From Bacillota bacterium (GTDB lineage Bacteria; Bacillota; UBA4882; UBA8346), in contig JAEWZY010000012.1 of NCBI GenBank assembly GCA_023394955.1, positions 51,863 through 115,862 on the forward strand: a DNA stretch of 64,000 nt, written 5' to 3'. Positions 51,088 through 59,971 of this stretch are shown piece by piece (the stretch's first letter is position 1; each line of letters begins with the position of its first letter). Below the pieces are notes generated by a model that searched no databases, was not told where the DNA came from, and saw nothing but the letters and a program-made list of their open reading frames with translations. The position numbers and the translations under genes were made by a program.

Positions 51088-52176
51088 TCAAGACAAATTG
51101 TTTATAAAGTCAATAATATCTTTAGCCTTTGGCGGACAGCCGCCCAGATGAAGATCGCTACTCTTTGTACAAGCGCCGATACCGATTCCGTCAACCTTTT
51201 GACCATGATATCCTTGTCCAATACAGATTTTCTTGGATAACCGGTTCAATTTACCGCGCTCGTTAAGGCGCGCCAAAGCATGAATCAAACTACCATAACA
51301 CGCGGAACAAGCTTCCCGGTCATCAATATAACCCGCCAATTGTCGCACTTTTCTCCCTCTCGGCAAAGGACTGCGATATTGATCCTGATTGAGTCCGATT
51401 ACATTGTTAAAAGAGTCTTGGAGCCTGCCTACCCCTAGTTGAGCCGCCAAACCGATATAGGGTATTTCCTCAAGATCATATCCCATTAATACCGCAGCAT
51501 AGCTGTCAACCAATACCGGATCGAAACCGGCGATCAACCGGTTCATCTGTACCGGATTACCGCCTTCTTCAAAATCCAAGTCTCCCATCATCCCATCAAC
51601 TATGATCAAGTGTTGTTTTAAAAGTTTATTCAGATAGGCGATGGGTTTATGTAAACCCATCGTGTGAAAACGCCGTTTTTCCGAGTTGGGGATACAGCCT
51701 TTCAGATTTTTCAAGGCGCAAGTGATACCTGTCTGGCAATGCCCCTTTAATACCGGAATATTAATTAAATAGTCAACTTCCATCGCTTTATTACAAATAT
51801 TAATGGAAAGACCTCCCCCATCATACTGCTTAAAGCCGTCTTGTTGTAGATCTACCAGTTGGACACCATATTTCGCGGCAAGTTCTTGATAACCGCAGAT
51901 TCGAAAAGCTTCTCCGGTCCGCTCCCCCACCCAGGAACCTTCCAAGATGAGCAACCGGTGATACCCTTTTGACTGAAAGTACTCAATTATACCCGCCACT
52001 AATCCGGGCGAAGTGGTCGCCCCGGAAGTATGAGGCTTGGCTACAACCAGATTCGGTTTGAGGCCGATCAATGCTTTAGGGTCCAAACCCTGTTCCGGAC
52101 TGATCTGTTCCAAAAGGGTTTTTACCATCACCCGCGGCTCTTCGCCGTAAATTACCATTATTTCATCTAGCTTCAT
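51088..52176 (-). CDS. DUF362 domain protein
   Basis: 362 aa. Has the DUF362 pattern GLKPNLVVAKPHTSGATTSPGLVAGIIEYFQSKGY, LINIPVLKGHCQTGITCALKNLKG and IIVDGMMGDLDFEEGG, with a Cys-containing C-terminal region (ACSACYGSL, KKICIGQGYHG, GIGIGACT, LGGCPPKA) that may bind an Fe-S cluster. Function of the family is unknown. GAGGGGAG before the ATG. It is convergent with flgM. Confidence 0.85.
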   Translation of the reverse strand: MKLDEIMVIYGEEPRVMVKTLLEQISPEQGLDPKALIGLKPNLVVAKPHTSGATTSPGLVAGIIEYFQSKGYHRLLILEGSWVGERTGEAFRICGYQELAAKYGVQLVDLQQDGFKQYDGGGLSINICNKAMEVDYLINIPVLKGHCQTGITCALKNLKGCIPNSEKRRFHTMGLHKPIAYLNKLLKQHLIIVDGMMGDLDFEEGGNPVQMNRLIAGFDPVLVDSYAAVLMGYDLEEIPYIGLAAQLGVGRLQDSFNNVIGLNQDQYRSPLPRGRKVRQLAGYIDDREACSACYGSLIHALARLNERGKLNRLSKKICIGQGYHGQKVDGIGIGACTKSSDLHLGGCPPKAKDIIDFINNLS

Positions 52177-52267
52177 TACCGTTTTGCTCCCCTCACTTTA
52201 AGCAATCATTAATTTGAAAACAGGCGATTCACTATCATATCCTATTCTAAACTAAAAGAACCTCTTA

Positions 52268-52882
52268 TTAATCGACCTTCATCAACCCTTTTAGACAAAC
52301 TTCCAATTCTCCTTTGGATAAATCGGTATCAATCCCCATTTGCCCAAAACTGTAATAATCAAAGATAGTTATTTCATAATACTTCCGAAGTTCTTTATCT
52401 AAAAGCCGTCCGGTGTAAATATCGTCAAGAAGCTTCAGGCCATTGGTTTCCTCCCTTAATATGCGATAAGTCGCGCCCTGTTCAGGATGGAGTTCCCAAA
52501 ACCCATCCCGGACCCGGCTCCGATTCGGGAGATAAATCAACAGTTCGTGTTGGGTATCCGTTTGTGAGCGGGAGATGGAAAGGCCGAAAACCTTCTTTTC
52601 CCGAGGCGATAAATGTTTACGATATTTATATTCGATATTTAAATCACGGAGCTTGGCTGTAAGCTCTTCAAAGACCTTTTCTTTACCGTCGGGATATGAA
52701 CCGGAGAAAAGGGAGCTATCGATCTCGATCAAAAGATCCCGCTCCCTTGCCAAACAACTGATTATAGCATAACTTAACTTTTTTGAGGTTTGATCCAAAC
52801 CGCCTTTCCGGTAAGATAAGGAGTAACGCGGCTGGATTGATTTGTTTTCATTTAAAACTATTCTTTCCGGAGCATCGAACAT
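52268..52882 (-). CDS. Hypothetical protein, 204 aa
   Basis: Soluble alpha-beta protein with no signal peptide, membrane segment or Cys motif. Visible features are SYAIISCLARERDLLIEIDSS, a Lys/Arg-rich patch YKYRKHLSPREKK and a long acidic/amphipathic C-terminus. I cannot assign a family. Codon use and the AGGCAGGT ribosome binding site look like the neighbours, and it has its own promoter-like sequence, so it is probably a real gene. Confidence 0.6.
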   Translation of the reverse strand: MFDAPERIVLNENKSIQPRYSLSYRKGGLDQTSKKLSYAIISCLARERDLLIEIDSSLFSGSYPDGKEKVFEELTAKLRDLNIEYKYRKHLSPREKKVFGLSISRSQTDTQHELLIYLPNRSRVRDGFWELHPEQGATYRILREETNGLKLLDDIYTGRLLDKELRKYYEITIFDYYSFGQMGIDTDLSKGELEVCLKGLMKVD

Positions 52883-52920
52883 CGGAATGACCTGCCTTTA
52901 AGGTTTGTTTTGTTACTGTT

Positions 52921-52950
52921 ATCATACCATAAGATGGTTAGCATTACCAA
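52921..52950 (-). promoter_or_regulatory. Promoter of the 204-aa hypothetical gene
   Basis: TTGGTA (52945-52950), 18-bp spacer, TATGAT (52921-52926) with an upstream TG. About 40 bp before the start codon. Confidence 0.5.
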
Positions 52951-52991
52951 TAGTTAACATCCCGACTTTCTGTTTTCAATCTAAACCGGTT

Positions 52992-53020
52992 TTGATCCGA
53001 AAACCAGGCGCATATATTAT
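52992..53020 (+). promoter_or_regulatory. Promoter of the L,D-transpeptidase gene
   Basis: TTGATC (52992-52997), 17-bp spacer, TATTAT (53015-53020), close to the vegetative consensus, about 40 bp before the predicted start codon. Confidence 0.55.
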
Positions 53021-53062
53021 AAATGTTATCGTAGACAAAACAGCTTCGAGGTGGCATTTTTT

Positions 53063-53971
53063 TTGGAAAGAAACCTATTACCCTTTTTGCTGATGCTAGC
53101 AATAAACTTAACGCCGGTCCTCACTCCTATTTACGCAGCAGAACCCCAGTGCCGCTGTCAATCCGAACCAATCCTGACCCGGAGCGAGCGATCCGAACAT
53201 CAGGAACTACTCTACGCATTACAGCAGTATTGGAAAAGATTCTCCCTTTATCACGCCATACCCAACGGCCGTTTTGACCGGACCATGGAACAGGCGGTCA
53301 TCGACTTTCAAAAGAGGCATCATTTGAAGGCAACCGGAGTGATTGACCGGGAAACCTGGGGGGCAATCGGCTCACTCGAAACTGAGACATCCGTCGGGAA
53401 GCCCGCGGGCCAGGTGGAGGTTTTGGTCGAGCTCAATTCGTTAACCCTGACTGTATTGGTGGACCGGAAACCCTTTCGCAGTTTTCCGGTGGCCATCGGC
53501 AAACTGGAGACCCCTTCGCCGGTAGGCTCCTGGAAGGTAGTGAGCAAAGGTTATTGGGCCAAGGGCAAGACTAAATGGCTCGGGTTATCGGCGCCCTACG
53601 GAATATACGGCATTCACGGGACCAACCAACCTTGGTCCATCGGGCGAAGGGCTAGTAACGGCTGTATCAGGATGTACAATCACCATATCGAGACGGTTTA
53701 TCAATGGATTAAACTGAACACTCCCGTTTATATCGACGGTAATCCTTTTCGTGATTACCGGGTACTCAAAAAGGGCTTAAGCGGTTCCGACGTTTATCAC
53801 CTGCAAATCCGCCTTAAACAGCTGGGTTACTATGCCCAAAAACCCAACGGCTTTTATGACTATTGGACCGAGGCGGCGGTGAAAAAATATCAAACCGATT
53901 TGAAACTTCCGGCGACGGGCGAGATTACCTTCAAAGAATACTACCGGTTAGGGCTGTATCCCACGGATTAA
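53063..53971 (+). CDS. Secreted L,D-transpeptidase with two peptidoglycan-binding domains
   Basis: 302 aa. Signal peptide (about 1-25), PG_binding_1 repeat (about 50-105: MEQAVIDFQKRHHLKATGVIDRETWGAIG), YkuD catalytic domain (about 115-225) with the active-site motif GIHGTNQPWSIGRRASNGCIRM (catalytic Cys in NGCIRM, preceded by the conserved HG), and a second PG_binding_1 repeat at the C-terminus (SDVYHLQIRLKQLGYYAQKPNGFYDYWTEAAVKKYQ). It forms 3-3 cross-links or cleaves wall peptides, often in spore or dormant-cell wall. TTG 53063 is eight bases after AGGTGG; the upstream GTG overlaps that site. Downstream a strong terminator on the same strand. Confidence 0.9.
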   Translation: MERNLLPFLLMLAINLTPVLTPIYAAEPQCRCQSEPILTRSERSEHQELLYALQQYWKRFSLYHAIPNGRFDRTMEQAVIDFQKRHHLKATGVIDRETWGAIGSLETETSVGKPAGQVEVLVELNSLTLTVLVDRKPFRSFPVAIGKLETPSPVGSWKVVSKGYWAKGKTKWLGLSAPYGIYGIHGTNQPWSIGRRASNGCIRMYNHHIETVYQWIKLNTPVYIDGNPFRDYRVLKKGLSGSDVYHLQIRLKQLGYYAQKPNGFYDYWTEAAVKKYQTDLKLPATGEITFKEYYRLGLYPTD

Positions 53972-54114
53972 CCGGGTTAAAGGGTCCGAATAAAATAAAA
54001 CCATCTAAAACCGCAAAGATAAAAACCACAGAAATTAGACCTAGAGAAATACTGAACCGATAATATTAGGTCCTTGGATTCCTCTATAATCTTTTACTCT
54101 GTGGTTAAGGTAAT

Positions 54115-54170
54115 CTAAAGCCATCGATCGGTGTCATCAATTAAATGGCTTTAGAGCCTTTTTCTTTTAG
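54115..54170 (+). terminator. Rho-independent terminator after the L,D-transpeptidase gene
   Basis: CTAAAGCCAT pairs with ATGGCTTTAG (10 bp), followed by GAGCCTTTTTCTTTT. The same stem read on the minus strand could also end the Liv operon transcript. Confidence 0.75.
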
Positions 54171-54178
54171 GTTGGCAT

Positions 54179-54883
54179 TCAATGCTTACCACCAAGGTAA
54201 GCCTCTTGAATAGCCGGATCATTTAATAATTCCTTCCCCGTTCCCTGGCGTACCAATCGACCGTTCTGCAGTACATAGGCGTAATCGGAGATAATCAAAG
54301 ATTTTCTGGCGTTTTGCTCCACCAGTAAAATTGTTGTCCCTTGCTTATTAATCTCCTGGATCATTTCCAAAACCTGTTGTACCAAAAGAGGGGCCAAACC
54401 AAGGGATGGTTCATCGATTAGCAGTAATTTAGGTCTGCTCATCAGTCCCCTACCTAGCGCCAGCATTTGGCGTTCACCGCCGGAAAGGGTCCCCGCGTAT
54501 TGTTTAATTCGTTGTTTTAATAATGGAAACAAGGCATAGACCCGTTCCAGGTTTTCTTCGATCCGTTGGCGATTCCAATCAGTGTAGGCGCCGCAGAGCA
54601 AGTTTTCATAGATGGTCAAGTTGGAGAAGATCATCCGGCCTTCCGGGATTTGGACCACTCCCTTTTTTACGACCTCAAATGGTTTGGTAGAAAGGACCTC
54701 TTCGTTGAAATAAATTTTGCCGGTATAGGGATTTAATCCGGATATGGCCGAAAGGAGACTGCTCTTTCCGGCGCCGTTGGCTCCAATCAAAGCCACGATC
54801 GACCGGTTGGATACTTCCATTGAAAGATTTTTTACTGCTTGAATCGGGCCATAAGCGACCGATAAATTTTCCAACCTTAACAT
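54179..54883 (-). CDS. livF: Branched-chain amino acid-type ABC transporter ATPase LivF
   Basis: 234 aa. Walker A GANGAGKSS, signature LSGGERQMLALGRGLMSRP, Walker B LLLIDEPSLGLAP and the LivF ending GKELLNDPAIQEAYLGG. With LivG it powers uptake by LivHM. It overlaps livG by seven bases, the last gene of the operon, and is followed by the bidirectional hairpin at 54.1 kb. Confidence 0.94.
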   Translation of the reverse strand: MLRLENLSVAYGPIQAVKNLSMEVSNRSIVALIGANGAGKSSLLSAISGLNPYTGKIYFNEEVLSTKPFEVVKKGVVQIPEGRMIFSNLTIYENLLCGAYTDWNRQRIEENLERVYALFPLLKQRIKQYAGTLSGGERQMLALGRGLMSRPKLLLIDEPSLGLAPLLVQQVLEMIQEINKQGTTILLVEQNARKSLIISDYAYVLQNGRLVRQGTGKELLNDPAIQEAYLGGKH

Positions 54884-55668
54884 GGGCTCTCCTCCCCCAA
54901 GTAACAGCAGATAACCTGCTCATTTTGGTGAATCTCTTCCCAGGTCCCGGCGGCCAGTTTCTGGCCGAAGTTAACGACAACCACAAAGTCGGAGACGCCC
55001 CCGATGACCTCCATTGCATGCTCAATTACTAGAATCGTCAAATCATACTCATCCCGGATCTCCCGGATTAACTTCATCAATTCCAAAGTTTCGTCGGTAT
55101 TCAACCCGGCCGCCGGTTCATCCAGCAGGATCAAATGTGGATGGGTAATCAGGGCTTTAACAATCTCCAATCTTTTTTGGAGACCATATGGTAAGTCATC
55201 GGCGCGGTTTCCGACATAAGGCGTCAAGCCGAAACGGTCCAGCAAGGCAAGGGACTCCTCGGTCAATTCCCGTTCCTGCCGCCGGACTCTGCCCATCCAA
55301 CTCAAGGCCTCAACCAACGAGTAATTGGTGCTTTTAAAACCGGCGGCTTTCACATTCTCAAGGACCGTCAATCCCTTAAACAGATGGATCTCTTGAAAGG
55401 TACGGGCCATGCCTAACTTGGCAATTTCATAAGGCTTCAAAGCGGTGATTGGAGAACCCTCAAAAATGACTTCTCCCGAAGTGGCGCCGGAAATACCGCT
55501 GATCAAATTAAATACCGTAGTTTTCCCGGCGCCGTTGGGGCCGATGATCCCGACGATTTGACCGGGAAAAACCTCAAATGAAAGGTTATCAACGGCGACT
55601 AGGCCTCCAAAATGCTTACTGACTGATCCCAAACGCAAAATAGGTTCTCCTTGTTGAGCTGTTGTCAT
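54877..55668 (-). CDS. livG: Branched-chain amino acid-type ABC transporter ATPase LivG
   Basis: 263 aa. Walker A GPNGAGKTT, ARTFQEIHLFKGLTVLENV, signature region LPYGLQKRLEIVKALITHPHLILLDEPAAGLN, H-loop VIEHAMEVI and the LivG-type C-terminus. Its ATG overlaps the livM stop codon by four bases. Confidence 0.95.
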   Translation of the reverse strand: MTTAQQGEPILRLGSVSKHFGGLVAVDNLSFEVFPGQIVGIIGPNGAGKTTVFNLISGISGATSGEVIFEGSPITALKPYEIAKLGMARTFQEIHLFKGLTVLENVKAAGFKSTNYSLVEALSWMGRVRRQERELTEESLALLDRFGLTPYVGNRADDLPYGLQKRLEIVKALITHPHLILLDEPAAGLNTDETLELMKLIREIRDEYDLTILVIEHAMEVIGGVSDFVVVVNFGQKLAAGTWEEIHQNEQVICCYLGEESPC

Positions 55669-56540
55669 CGTCTCACCCCCTCCTTTAGTTCGGATTCGGT
55701 GGGGCCGGGAGAGGTCAATTTACGGCGTAACCGGTCGTAAATTCCATAAAGTCCGGTGGGTTGAAAAATTATGATTCCAAGAATCACGGCCGAATAAATC
55801 ACCATTCGTAGTTCATTGGCGGTCCTCAGCAGTTCCATTAATAATGTTAAAATCGTTGTTCCGATTAAAACCGCGCCTTGCGAATATAAACCGCCGAAAA
55901 AGACTATGATCAAATACTCCGAAGAGATGGGCACGCCAAACATGTCCGGAGAAATATACCCTATATAAAAAGCAAGCAGTCCCCCTGCCAAACCGGCGAC
56001 AGCCGCCGATAATGAAAAGGCGATTTGTTTAGTGAACATAGCGTTAATTCCATAACTCTGGGCGGCTACTTCATCGGTTCGAATCGAAACACAAGCCCTC
56101 CCGTACCGGGAAAACCTGAAAAAACGGATCATCACGTAGACAATGATTAGAGCGGCCAAAGCATGCCACCATCTGGTGATAGTCGGTATCCCGATTAACC
56201 CGATTGCTCCTCCAAAAAGGTCGGTGGAAACATTCAAAATCGATTCCAGACCATAACAAAAGGCGATTGTGGCCAAGGAAAAATAAACATTACGCAGCCT
56301 TAAGCTTGGAATACCGATAATGATACTAATCAACACCGCCGCCAAAACTCCGCCCAGCAAACAATAGAAAAAAGGCCATTGCAGTCGAAGCGCAAGTACT
56401 CCGGCGGTGTAAGCTCCTGCAGCCACAAAGGAAGCCTGACCCAGTGAGAACAACCCCGTCAAACCGGTAATAACGAAAATACCTTGGGTAACGATGGCTA
56501 AAATCAAAACCTGGACGAAAACTCCTTCAATGAAAGACAC
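55665..56540 (-). CDS. livM: Branched-chain amino acid-type ABC transporter permease LivM
   Basis: 291 aa, multiple membrane helices, with the LivM signature GLFSLGQASFVAAGAYTAGVLAL near the N-terminus and GLAGGLLAFYIGYISPDMFG. GTG start with GGGGGTAA upstream. Pairs with LivH; no fused ATPase domain. Confidence 0.92.
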   Translation of the reverse strand: MSFIEGVFVQVLILAIVTQGIFVITGLTGLFSLGQASFVAAGAYTAGVLALRLQWPFFYCLLGGVLAAVLISIIIGIPSLRLRNVYFSLATIAFCYGLESILNVSTDLFGGAIGLIGIPTITRWWHALAALIIVYVMIRFFRFSRYGRACVSIRTDEVAAQSYGINAMFTKQIAFSLSAAVAGLAGGLLAFYIGYISPDMFGVPISSEYLIIVFFGGLYSQGAVLIGTTILTLLMELLRTANELRMVIYSAVILGIIIFQPTGLYGIYDRLRRKLTSPGPTESELKEGVRR

Positions 56541-56552
56541 GGCGTTACCCCC

Positions 56553-57431
56553 TTAAATCTTTTCTTCCACCAGGCGTCCGGCCAACCCCTGGGGCCTTAC
56601 CAGCAATAGCACGATCAATAAACCAAAAGTAATGGCGGGACTGATGGCGGAGTTGATATAACCGCTGATAAAGGTCTCCAGCAATCCCATTAAAAGACCG
56701 CCCCAGATCGCTCCGGTTATTGAACCCAAACCGCCGATCATACAACAGAAAAAGGCTTTGAATACCATATCCCCGAGTCCCGGAAAGACGGCGTATTTTA
56801 CTCCTAAAAGCGCTCCCGCCAACCCGCCTAACAGCCCGGCGAATAAAAAAGTGCCCGCGATTACAAAATCAGGATTGATCCCCATCAATTGCGCGGCTTT
56901 TAAATTGTAGGACGCCGATCGAATCGCCAGCCCCAATCTGGTTTTATAAAGGATGACATTCAGGAGGCTCAAAGAAACGACGGCAATGGCCAACATCGCC
57001 ACATCAAGTTGGGAGATGATAAATTCCCAAATTTCGAAAGACCCGCCTAAAATGGCTTTCGGATATGAAACAATATCGCCTTTCCCAAAATAAATAATTA
57101 TGGCCGTGGTTAGATTAAACACGGTCAATGAAGCGATAAAAAAGAAGATTGACGGTTGTTTCTGACGACGAAGCGGTCGGAGGGTCATTCGTTCAATCAA
57201 TAAACTCCCCAGTCCGGCGCTGAAAATTGAGACAATCAAAGCTAATTCCAACGGCATTCCCAGGTACTGGGCCAACCAAAACGCGACATAGCTACCTAAT
57301 AAAATGGTAGCCCCATGTGAAAAATTAACAATTCCCAAGATATTATAAACAAGTGAAAAACCTACCGCTAAAAGGGCATACATGGAACCAACCGAAAACC
57401 CGTTAAGCAGTTGCTGAAAAAATAGAAACAT
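56553..57431 (-). CDS. livH: Branched-chain amino acid-type ABC transporter permease LivH
   Basis: 292 aa membrane protein with the LivH N-terminus GFSVGSMYALLAVGFSLVYNILGIVNFSHGATILLGSYVA and ASYNLKAAQLMGINPDFVIAGTF in the cytoplasmic loop. Ends 12 bp before livM. A 12-bp hairpin lies between the binding-protein gene and this one, probably lowering permease expression relative to the binding protein. Confidence 0.93.
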   Translation of the reverse strand: MFLFFQQLLNGFSVGSMYALLAVGFSLVYNILGIVNFSHGATILLGSYVAFWLAQYLGMPLELALIVSIFSAGLGSLLIERMTLRPLRRQKQPSIFFFIASLTVFNLTTAIIIYFGKGDIVSYPKAILGGSFEIWEFIISQLDVAMLAIAVVSLSLLNVILYKTRLGLAIRSASYNLKAAQLMGINPDFVIAGTFLFAGLLGGLAGALLGVKYAVFPGLGDMVFKAFFCCMIGGLGSITGAIWGGLLMGLLETFISGYINSAISPAITFGLLIVLLLVRPQGLAGRLVEEKI

Positions 57432-57451
57432 TCCAACTCAGCCCCTTATCC

Positions 57452-57478
57452 GGAGAGGAGTTGTTTCAACTCCTCTCC
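57452..57478 (-). repeat. Intercistronic hairpin between the Liv binding-protein and LivH genes
   Basis: GGAGAGGAGTTG and its exact complement separated by TTT: a perfect 12-bp stem without a U-run. Such hairpins after binding-protein genes protect the upstream mRNA and partly terminate, giving excess binding protein over permease. Confidence 0.7.
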
Positions 57479-57517
57479 TAAATGATTAAGAGTCAACTTT
57501 CCGAAAATAATTCCGGA

Positions 57518-58693
57518 TTAATCAGCGGGGTAAATCATCTTCACCGGTGTACGGTCGCCGTTTTTCTGCCATTCGAATACCCAAGAGGGCATACCGACCG
57601 TCCGGTGGGTTTTCGGATCGATGGTGAAATAACCGTCACCCATTAAAATCGGAACCCGATTTAAATTCTCCAAAGCGGTCCGGATCTTCTCCGGATCAGC
57701 CGAGCCTGCGTTCTTAATGGCTTCAACAGCCAAAGTGGCATCGTCATAACCGAAGAGACAATGATAGGTAACGGGGGTCCCGCCGAATTTAGCCTCATAA
57801 TCTTTGATGAATTTCTCAAACCGGGGTTCTTTGAAGTTTACATTAAAGAGGAAATAGACACCTTCAACATTCTTTGCGCCACCGGCGGCATTCATAAAGG
57901 TTGGGTCGGACAAACTGTTGCTGCCGAGAATTTTAGCCTTAATCCCGGCCTCTCTGGCTTGTTTGACCTGCATCCCGCCATGTTGGGCATATTGGGGCAA
58001 ATATAATAACTGTGGTTTGGCTTGTTTAATCCGGGTCATATATACCTTAAAATCAACGGTCCCGGCAGCGTACTCAATATAAGAGACGATTTTTCCGCCC
58101 CGCGCTTTAAAATACTCCGCAAACGCTTCAGCCTGGGAGATGGAATAGGAATTGGATTTGTCGGTTAAAACAGCAGCGGTTTTACCTTTTAAATCTTCCA
58201 GTCCAAAGCGGGCCATCATCTGCCCTTGCTCGATACAACTGGGTTGGGCGAGGAAGTGATACCGGTTCAAAGTACCCGGGGTCGGCATAGTTGCTTTCGG
58301 CTCCATCGGTTGGCCGATGATCGGAATTTTCTTTTGTTCGGCAACCGGAGCAATCGCTAAACTGATGTTGCTAAAGTGGGTTCCTAGGACCACGACGGCC
58401 TTATCCTCGTCGACTAAACGCCGGTAAGCGGACACACCTTCTTGAGTGCTGCCTTTGTGATCGTAGACAACCAATTTAATTTGTTTGCCGAGAACACCGC
58501 CGGCGGCGTTAATCTCATCAACCCTTAAAACAGCGCCATTTCGCTCTTGATTTCCCCATAAACTGGTCGGTCCGGTCAGCGCCGTAATCAAACCAATCAC
58601 GATCTGAGGTTGATCGGCTAAACTAACGCTGTTCATCATAACCGGGATCATCATACTAACGATCAAAATGAATACTATTAACTTCCTTTTCAT
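57518..58693 (-). CDS. livK: Branched-chain amino acid-type ABC transporter substrate-binding protein
   Basis: 391 aa periplasmic-binding-fold protein with a signal peptide (1-26) and the LivJ/LivK pattern: IVIGLITALTGPTSLWGNQERNGAVLRVDEINAAGGVLGKQIKLVVYDHKGSTQEG, LGTHFSNISLAIAPVAEQKKIPIIGQ, and DATLAVEAIKNAGSADPEKIRTALENL. The ligand is not settled by these motifs; proteins of this group also bind urea, amides, aromatic acids or other compounds. There is no lipobox. GGAGGG before the ATG. Confidence 0.9.
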   Translation of the reverse strand: MKRKLIVFILIVSMMIPVMMNSVSLADQPQIVIGLITALTGPTSLWGNQERNGAVLRVDEINAAGGVLGKQIKLVVYDHKGSTQEGVSAYRRLVDEDKAVVVLGTHFSNISLAIAPVAEQKKIPIIGQPMEPKATMPTPGTLNRYHFLAQPSCIEQGQMMARFGLEDLKGKTAAVLTDKSNSYSISQAEAFAEYFKARGGKIVSYIEYAAGTVDFKVYMTRIKQAKPQLLYLPQYAQHGGMQVKQAREAGIKAKILGSNSLSDPTFMNAAGGAKNVEGVYFLFNVNFKEPRFEKFIKDYEAKFGGTPVTYHCLFGYDDATLAVEAIKNAGSADPEKIRTALENLNRVPILMGDGYFTIDPKTHRTVGMPSWVFEWQKNGDRTPVKMIYPAD

Positions 58694-58788
58694 TTAATTC
58701 CCTCCTTTAAATTGGATAGTCTGGCCTGTAGTGAAGATTATTCTTAATTGACCATCCCCCCTTCTGTAAAATGAATCCATCTATTTTT

Positions 58789-59967
58789 TTATTCTTGCAT
58801 CGAGATTGCTTGTTGGGGACAGACCCCAATACAGATCCCGCAGGCAACGCACTTTTCGGGAATCACTTCCGGATTGCCGTTCTTTTCAACGATGGCGTCG
58901 CAATGGCCCAAGTCAACGCAATTGAGACAAGATATACATTTGCTCTCATCAATGGCGACACAGCCGTCGGTGACTTTCAGATCTTTACTGGCCTTAAGAT
59001 GCTTCAACGATAGGCCAATGATCTCATCAAAGGATTGATAACCCGCTTCCTCCAGAAAGCGCTCCATCCCGGTAACCAGTTCTTTGATAACCGAAAACCT
59101 TTCCCACATGATGATGGTACAAGCGGTAACCGCCTGAGCGCCCCACATCATAAACATGATACAATCCTGCCAAGTGGAGATCCCGCCTCCGGCAACCACC
59201 GGGATCGGCAGCGCTCTCGCCAATTGAGCGGTGAGTGAAAATGATTGGTTTAAAATAGCGGGTCCTCCCATGCTGCCGTGAGAAACACCATCAACACAGT
59301 AATAAAGCGGTTTTCCCTGATTATAAATGTCTACCTTTGGAAGGGCCGATTGCCCGCCGGCCATACAAACCCCTTTGGCCCCGCCCCGGACCGCAGCCAT
59401 CCCGGTAACGGTGATATCCGCCACATTGGTGGTGAGTTTAGGAATCACCGGGATCTTCACCGCTTGGCTTACCGTCCGAGTCGCTAACTCGACGGTTTCC
59501 GGTTTTTGTCCGATAACCGCTCCGTGTGACTCTTTAACCTGTTCACCCATGCGGCAGGTGGCAAAACTAATATTGGGACAGATTAAGTTGAGTTCCAAAC
59601 CATCGGCGCCGGCTTGTTCCAATTCTTTGGCCAACTTGGCCCAACCGTCCGGATCTTCGACCGGGTGGGTGATATTGACGATAATCGGAAGTTCGGTTCG
59701 TTCTTTGCTCTTGCGCACCAATTCCAAACCTTGATCCAGGTCTAATCTGCGATCATGATTAACAATACTGGCTTCCCCCGGAACCGAATACATTCGCAAC
59801 CGGCCCTCCCAGGGTTGCTTGATCAGTACCAGTTTGGTAACGACCCCACCGGCACCATTGTCTTCACATTTCATAATCCGATCCACCGTAGCTCCGGGAG
59901 GTCCCGAGGCAACTACAAACGGGTTACGCATTTTAATTCCCGCAAATTCGATTTCCGTTCTAACCAT
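58789..59967 (-). CDS. PreA-like dihydroorotate/dihydropyrimidine dehydrogenase-type flavoprotein with two 4Fe-4S clusters
   Basis: 392 aa. An FMN-binding TIM barrel (about 1-300: MRNPFVVASGPPGATVDRIMKCEDNGAGGVVTKL, GLELNLICPNISFATC, PVIPKLTTNVADIT, VVAGGGISTWQDCIMFMMWGAQAV) joined to a ferredoxin module with two clusters, CISCLNCVDLGHCDAI and CVACGICIGVCPQQAI. This is the layout of PreA, which with PreT reduces uracil and thymine. No preT partner is present here, and the neighbours are a sugar-phosphate deaminase-like gene and an oxidoreductase, so the substrate may not be a pyrimidine. The catalytic-loop pattern differs from canonical NLxCPNxxxxxG by having SFATCRMG. Confidence 0.85.
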   Translation of the reverse strand: MVRTEIEFAGIKMRNPFVVASGPPGATVDRIMKCEDNGAGGVVTKLVLIKQPWEGRLRMYSVPGEASIVNHDRRLDLDQGLELVRKSKERTELPIIVNITHPVEDPDGWAKLAKELEQAGADGLELNLICPNISFATCRMGEQVKESHGAVIGQKPETVELATRTVSQAVKIPVIPKLTTNVADITVTGMAAVRGGAKGVCMAGGQSALPKVDIYNQGKPLYYCVDGVSHGSMGGPAILNQSFSLTAQLARALPIPVVAGGGISTWQDCIMFMMWGAQAVTACTIIMWERFSVIKELVTGMERFLEEAGYQSFDEIIGLSLKHLKASKDLKVTDGCVAIDESKCISCLNCVDLGHCDAIVEKNGNPEVIPEKCVACGICIGVCPQQAISMQE

Positions 59968-59971
59968 TGTT